Shown in pieces: positions 58,864-64,000 of a DNA stretch of 64,000 nucleotides. This stretch comes from Trebouxia sp. TZW2008 (taxonomy: Eukaryota; Chlorophyta; Trebouxiophyceae; Trebouxiales; Trebouxiaceae). The notes under the pieces were generated by a model. It did no database searches, was not told the origin of the DNA, and saw nothing but the letters and a program-made list of their open reading frames with translations. The stretch covers positions 124,001 to 188,000 of the forward strand of contig BDIU01000121.1 in NCBI GenBank assembly GCA_002118135.1, in the 5' to 3' direction. The translations under genes and the position numbers were made by a program. Each line of letters starts with the position of its first letter. Position 1 is the first letter of the stretch.

Positions 58864-59696
58864 CAGCTGCTGTCAGACAGCATGTCGAGGCTTCCTGAGC
58901 AGCACGTACATGCAACATGTTGCCATTGTACATGTGAAGGGCATGCCTGTCATTGTTGGCGCCATCTGTATAAGAATGTGCTGCTGTTTGTTAATAATGA
59001 TAATCCTCTTACACTTGCCAGCAAATACTGCTAGGTGTGTGGGGCACAAGTCTTATCTTAGTGTCTGTTGCTGTTTGTTGATGCACAAGTTTGCAGGGTC
59101 TGCACACACATTCTAGGTTTGCAGACTACTGTCAATTTAAACTGCAAGTTTGCAAATCTAAACAAGACCAAGGGCTCCACAGGGACAAGCTATCTGGTGC
59201 TTTTTCTGTCATGTCACGTCACAGTGATGCAAATTTGCAAATAGTTTGCATCCTACTGGGGATGCCAGCCTTGCTTTGCAGCAGCTATGATCTATGGCAT
59301 TTGTCATGATAGCAAAATCTGCCAAGTGATTTGTCATTCATCACTTGACACACGATCTGATGATCTGATTTAGTGGTTTGTGCCCTGTGCATTACCTAGC
59401 CATTGACCGCTGTTGTGCTATCTGCTATGACACGATTTTCAGTATCCTGCCAATGTTTCTTCACGAGCAGCTCGCGCTAAGTGTTGAAGCACGGGAAACG
59501 GGCCGAAACGCCGGTACAGGACGCGGAATCTAAAGCATGCCAAGGAGATTAGAATCAGGCCATAATCCTAAGAAGTTGTGCGTGAACTTGCTGACGATCT
59601 GCGCATTCTTTGTATCTCGCGCATCCTTGTTTGATAACGCGCGCAACTTAACGTGTTGAAATTTGACTGCAACACCGATCTCAGACCTACGCAAAC
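58864..59696. promoter_or_regulatory. Intergenic region with CpG-dense start of the secreted-protein gene
   Basis: The first 550 bp are TG/CA-rich without a gene. From about 59460 to 59700 CpG is very dense (CAGCTCGCGC, CGGGCCGAAACGCCGG, AACGCGCGC). This is the likely promoter and leader of the gene starting at 59697. Confidence 0.5.
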
Positions 59697-61222
59697 ATGA
59701 GAGCTAGCGCGTCCACTATGCTGTTGGTGTTGACCGGGATGGCATGTTGTTTAGGATATGCTGCAGCGGCCGGGCAGGTAAGCGAAATGTTCTTCACCTA
59801 CATCATTTGCATGTGAATCTGATGTTATCAACTTTTGGCTTTCACGCTAGCTTGGACCAAGAAGCAGCTGCCAAACGCGCGGCGATAGCACTGCTTCGAC
59901 GCCATGCCGGCGCCCGAGCGGGCCAAGATAACAGCGACTTGGAATAGATACTGAAAAGTGCAATGCCTTTGTTGCAGTTCCCCACTGTAGGTCCTGCACC
60001 TGATATTGTGGGCGTGTGGGTCGACGACGTCGATATCGGAGCGATCTCCACCGATGGCAGCTTCATCTACCAGAGCGCAATCATCGGGGAAAGCCCCTAC
60101 ATCGGTCGCTACTTGAGCCACCAGTACGTTCATCAGCTTGTGTGCATGGACTGAACGCACTCGACTTTTGCGTGCTTGCTTGACGCCTGTGGCACAGCTG
60201 ACATGCCACAGAAGCCAAATTGCAGACCTTCTGAAGTGACTGGTGCTATTGCAGGTGTAACCCAGATGGCTCATGGTACACTGACTACATTCAATACTTC
60301 TTTGATGACAATGGCAATGTCAACGCAACCAGTCCCGGATGTGAGTCCACACCTTGTGCAGTACCGCCTGGCATCTGTGCACAAGCCCATCGCATGTGCC
60401 CTGATACATGCATGCATATGTCACTGCAGCTGGCTGATGCCAATTTGACATCCCCACCTTCTGCAAGATGCTTCGCTCCCCCTGTCATTAACAAGCATGT
60501 GTCATCAAGGGACTGAACAATGCCTGCATCTGTTGCAGGTGGAACTGGATACTTTGTTGATGGAGTGGTGAGTGGTGCTACATGCTGCCTGAGCTATGTC
60601 ACATCCCATGCTGCTGTCATGCCACCTGCTGTTTTCTGAGCTATGCCACAATCAATGCTGCTGCAATGCCACTTCCATCTCACCTCCCTTGGTCTGAGCT
60701 ACATCACAGTCAATGCTGCTGTCAAGCCGCTTCACTTTTCACTTTGCCCTAACTGCGCAATACACGTCAATGTTTGCCATCACCACCTTCGTGCTTCTTC
60801 TCACCTCATAGCCAGTTGTCTGCTCATTATACATGAGTGTTTGCCATCACTGCGCCATGTCTCGTCTCACTCCATCCCTACCTGTGCAGAACATGTCAGT
60901 CTTACAAGCTCTCAAACACTCCTCACTCAGTGTTCATTGTCTGTGCATACACATCAGTCTTTGCAATCGCTGAAACACTTTTCAACTCACCCTCCACTTG
61001 TCCATGCAGTACACATCCGTCTTTGCCATCACTGAGACAGAAGCCTGCCCAATCAGTCCTACCGCTCAGACCGAGAGTGTGTTCCACACCATGGTGCCCG
61101 GCAGCACTTTGGGAGCCCTACTGAATGGGACATTCTGTGCCCAAACACGCCGAGGTGTGCTTGAGCACCCTATCTTGCCATATGACACACCAGCCTCAAA
61201 CGCAGCATTGGGTACCCCCTGA
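59697..61222 (+). CDS. Secreted protein of unknown family, 184 aa
   Basis: Exons 59697-59777, 59978-60123, 60255-60340, 60539-60567 and 61010-61222 join in phase (555 nt, 184 aa). Residues 1-27 form a clear signal peptide with core MLLVLTGMACCLGYAAAA. Exon 1 ends just after it. The mature part has an acidic GVWVDDVDIGAISTDGSF start and looks beta-rich and aromatic (YIQYFFDDNG). It carries two N-glycosylation sequons (NATS and NGTF) and four cysteines. A GxW near the mature N-terminus followed by beta-strand-like stretches recalls lipocalin-type barrels, but this is only suggestive. No family was recognised. The intron before the last exon holds several decayed copies of that exon's start. It is probably exported or vacuolar. 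Confidence 0.75.
60590..61005 (+). repeat. Decayed copies of the 5' edge of exon 61010-61222
   Basis: Versions of TACACATCCGTCTTTGCCAT occur near 60761, 60829, 60889 and 60949, about 60 bp apart, before the real exon at 61010. A second tandem series of about 50-bp units (GAGCTAYRTCACA..CAATGCTGCTG) fills 60590-60730. Confidence 0.75.
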
Positions 61223-62312
61223 TCAAGGACCCCAACCTGTTATGCAAGCTGTGCTCAATACAAGTTGTGACCAGTGGAAGTGGTGACCCATACATACAGA
61301 TGTTGTTGACCAGTTGAGAGACAGCGAAGTTATACAGTCCAGGCCTAGCTAGAGACGTACAGCGATCGAAGTAGAGCAGAGTCCAGAGTGAACCTGGTTT
61401 AAGCCTTGTGCAGCTAAGACTGTTGTAGGCTCAAAGGAGTGTTGAAGTTGATGTGCTACAGGTGATATATTCCTACTGAGTGCAATCTAGGCTTATGCCA
61501 AAACCTGTATTGAGTTAGAGTCAGCTGCTGACAGCTGCGTGAGTTGACAACAGGCACTGAAGTTTGTGCGTGTGACTGCTTATATTGCTATCCTAATGCC
61601 TACATAGTTGCAGTGTTACCCTTGTGATACCACAATCCCTGAACTGAGGCGTAGTGCCTGTGACGTTCAAAAGCTGAAACTCTGTAAATATGAATGGTGA
61701 CAACGACGCGCTGATGATGAAATCGGTTGCATCGGACGGTGACTTGCAAGCATGTGCGCGTGGTTCTGGCTGAAGTTGATGCAACCTAGACGATGCTCTG
61801 CCTCTATGCATATTATGTGCACGCATGCATCCTACTATTTTGTGCTTTTGCATTCCTTTCAGTACAGTGCTTGACTCGATGACAGTGGGCTAGTGTTGCC
61901 TGAGCAAGAGGAACCATAGCTTGCCCAGTGAAATTGTTACTGATGAATTATTTTGAAATGTTGAAACCAAAGGCTTGCCCTTTAAAGTGCCTTTTGTCCT
62001 CATACGCGCCACTTAGATGAAGAGGCTGAGTCCTGCTGTGGTTTGCAACACTCAAACAAAGCCTGAGTAATATGGGTCATGCCACGCTCCCCACAGTATC
62101 ATTACTCAAGATGCTCATACTCTTATATGCACAGACAGACTGACATGACCCAAGACAGTCGGCACCAATCAAAAAGACTACAAATAACCCTAGACAACAA
62201 ACACTCACCAAACCCAACACCCAATGCGCCCAACAAACATACTATACATAATCAGCATAAACAGCAGGACTTTCATATTGAAACTAAATGGGCTGTCACA
62301 GTGCTTTATGTG
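61223..62312. other. Convergent intergenic region
   Basis: The stops of the secreted-protein gene (+) and the CDP-diacylglycerol synthase gene (-) face each other over 1.09 kb. The sequence is AT-rich toward 62150-62300 and no coding exon or RNA gene was recognised. Confidence 0.5.
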
Positions 62313-63498
62313 CTATAGACTAGCATTACAGCTGTTTGTATTCAAGAAGGCGTTGCTTCTGGCCTTTATTGTTTCTGTGATTTCATTGACAAGATCTTCT
62401 GGTAGGAGTTCATCGCCAGCCAGAATGTTTGCCAGTTTGCTGAAGAGTTCAAGCTGTTGCCTGGGACCCAGCTGCAACATGGATGTCAAAACACCACCAA
62501 CAGCCAGAGTCTCTCTGGCAACATAGTTGTTGAAGTAGAGATAGCTGAAAGTTGCCATCACAATCTGCAGGTGTCAAAATGAGCCAGTCAGACAAACATT
62601 GTCATGAACATGTTCCTGGGTCTTCACATGATGAGGCGGTGGTAACTTGCAACCAATCAAACAAGTTTTAGTGTCTTAAGGATCCAACATAAAGGTGATA
62701 CAGACAATGTCAAGAAAGTCATTCTATCCAAATGTCAAAAATGTTCGCAAACTTTGCAACATTCATCAAGCAGGCACATGTTCACAGGTATGTTCTTGAA
62801 GGAATGATGGGATGCGGGCGTGTAGATCTGGGCGTGTCCATCACATTCTTCTGATGCAATGCAATGCAAAGACAACACTCAACCCTTGCCTGTAGCTGTT
62901 GGCACAGGCTGTGAAAGCAAAGCAGAGGTGATCAGAGGTGAGCTGCTCAGCAGACTGCAAGGGCTGAGCGCATTGTGATCAATGGCAATACAGCACAGCG
63001 CCTTTCATAGCCACATCACAACACTCAAGCAATCAATCACGAGTGTTAGACAGGCTCAGCAGGCCCAGCTATGTACATACTGAAGCAATCAACTGTCTCC
63101 TACCAGTTCAGTCCTGTGCTGACCTAAATCATCTGTACTGAGCATGGGGAGAAGTGAGGTCCTTATACATGGTTGTCTGCCAAATTACAACTGGCTTGAA
63201 AAGCTGGCACCAACATAGACAGTTGTGTCAAATCAGCAGCGCCTGTGATGCTTGCACTCAATGCATTGCACACAAAGATGCTGATGAGCTTGATCACAAA
63301 GCAAGCATATGAAGTAGCTCTTGCATACCTGGCAATCCATTCGGTCTGTCATGCCTCCATGGCCAGGTATGCTGTCGCCAAAGTCTTTGATCTTGAAGCC
63401 TCGCTTGAATCCACTTGCAAAGAAGCCCCCAAAGGGTGCAATAATCGAAGCAAAGGCAGCCAGCACCATTGCATGAAACTGCGCCAAGGCAAAGACCT
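62313..63498 (-). CDS. CDP-diacylglycerol synthase, C-terminal exons (5' part beyond window or unresolved)
   Basis: Integral membrane phosphatidate cytidylyltransferase (CTP + phosphatidate to CDP-diacylglycerol), supplying phosphatidylinositol and phosphatidylglycerol synthesis. Two minus-strand exons, 63498-63329 and 62564-62313, join after MDCQ in phase. The first holds the end of a membrane helix, [20 protein letters not shown], then [16 protein letters not shown] and [14 protein letters not shown]. This is the complete CDS-family signature with Asp residues that bind metal and substrate. The second starts [16 protein letters not shown] and ends in the usual soluble C-terminal helix. Wording of the signature matches plant and algal enzymes. 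Earlier exons lie above 63498 and mostly beyond 64000. I could not assign any within 63499-64000. Confidence 0.9.
63041..63150. repeat. Dispersed repeat, copy 3
   Basis: The fullest copy of the family also seen at 43979 and 53841. It lies in the intron between the two CDP-diacylglycerol synthase exons. Confidence 0.75.
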
Positions 63499-64000
63499 CT
63501 GAAGGAGCAGATGCTGTTGCTGTGCACAAAGCAATGCTGCTGAGCAAAAAGACAACAAGACAGACAGCTTTGCCACAAGCAATCAAAGCTGCAAGCATGC
63601 TGCACTACTGCTCAACACAATCACAGCACCCGCCGCCACAACGGCCTGTGCACTGCACATCAATACAGTTTGACTGTAGATGATGATACAGACTCAGGCA
63701 CCAAGGTGCCTATATTAAAGCAATATGCCAGGGCTAGCTGGAAATGCCCTTGCCTTTGAACAGGGTCACATTGCTTGCATGCCTCTCAGGATGCCAGCTT
63801 GTAGTAAGTCAGCCCAATATACACTCGATAACCCAGAACCTGTTCTCAACTGTTATTACTGAACAAGAAAGTGTTAAATCTTGTATGTTTTCTTGCTCAC
63901 CTGCATTGGCCGTGCCACAAAGGACACTTGGCCCAGGGATGTGAGCCAAGGACCAATAAGGTGCATGCCCTGCCCGGTCTGCCACCACTGTAGCAAGTAG
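63499..64000. other. Probable intron of the CDP-diacylglycerol synthase gene
   Basis: A CTTCAG acceptor on the minus strand precedes the exon at 63498. Further up to the window edge no frame matches the expected preceding region of the enzyme. A minus-strand stretch ending at a CAG|GTGAGC donor at about 63900 is open in several frames but was not recognised. Confidence 0.4.

Noticed and set aside
63880..64000. Minus-strand open stretch before a CAG|GTGAGC donor, as a further CDP-diacylglycerol synthase exon
   Set aside because: None of its frames resembles the expected region before the conserved membrane helix, so it was left unassigned.

Overview
The window is nuclear DNA from an intron-rich eukaryote. 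It is most likely a green alga or a close plant-lineage relative. The evidence is GT/GC...AG introns in nearly every gene, a TTTAGGG-type telomere-like motif, a CDP-diacylglycerol synthase with the plant/algal signature, a kinase with the HGD catalytic loop known from plant GRIK kinases, and flagellar and centrin-related genes. There are no bacterial operons, rRNA genes or CRISPR arrays. The exact lineage cannot be settled from this window.

Layout: (1) 145-458, last exon of an Arg/Asp/His-rich protein. (2) 1098-8738 (+), CFAP69, a central-apparatus flagellar protein, 13 exons and 1151 aa. (3) 9687-8973 (-), a NIFK/Nop15-type nucleolar RRM protein. (4) 10028-10778 (+), mitochondrial ribosomal protein uL29m. 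(5) 11938-20230 (+), a CaMKK/GRIK-like kinase with an acylation-type N-terminus and a C-terminal cyclic-nucleotide-binding domain, 722 aa. (6) 31836-21024 (-), an Sfi1-like protein with centrin-binding type repeats, 12 exons and 1321 aa. (7) 32827-33228 (+), a small secreted Cys-rich protein. (8) 35576-57142 (+), a MOV10/SDE3-type RNA helicase spread over 21.6 kb. (9) 57759-58863 (+), a glycolipid transfer protein. (10) 59697-61222 (+), an unrecognised secreted protein. (11) 63498-62313 (-), the C-terminal part of CDP-diacylglycerol synthase. Most models were built by checking that splice phases and frames match from exon to exon. They keep an open frame and agree with family alignments recalled from memory.

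The most striking structure is not a gene. The introns of at least five unrelated genes are full of decayed tandem copies of the exon edge next to them. Copies upstream of an exon repeat its 3' splice site and 5' coding edge. Copies downstream repeat its 3' coding edge and 5' splice donor. I located more than thirty copies, and they account for much of the intron length in the helicase and Sfi1-like genes. At least one copy (5188-5307) is still open, phase 0 and flanked by usable splice sites. This looks like intron growth by repeated tandem duplication of splice junctions.

Other features are short CpG-dense islands at gene starts against a CpG-poor, TG/CA-rich background, several non-autonomous inverted-repeat elements, a reverse-transcriptase fossil next to an inverted exon copy, a CTG-repeat array interleaved with copies of a splice donor, and perfect hairpins. 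CFAP69 and the Sfi1-like gene together suggest that the organism keeps centrioles or basal bodies and at least a transient flagellate stage.
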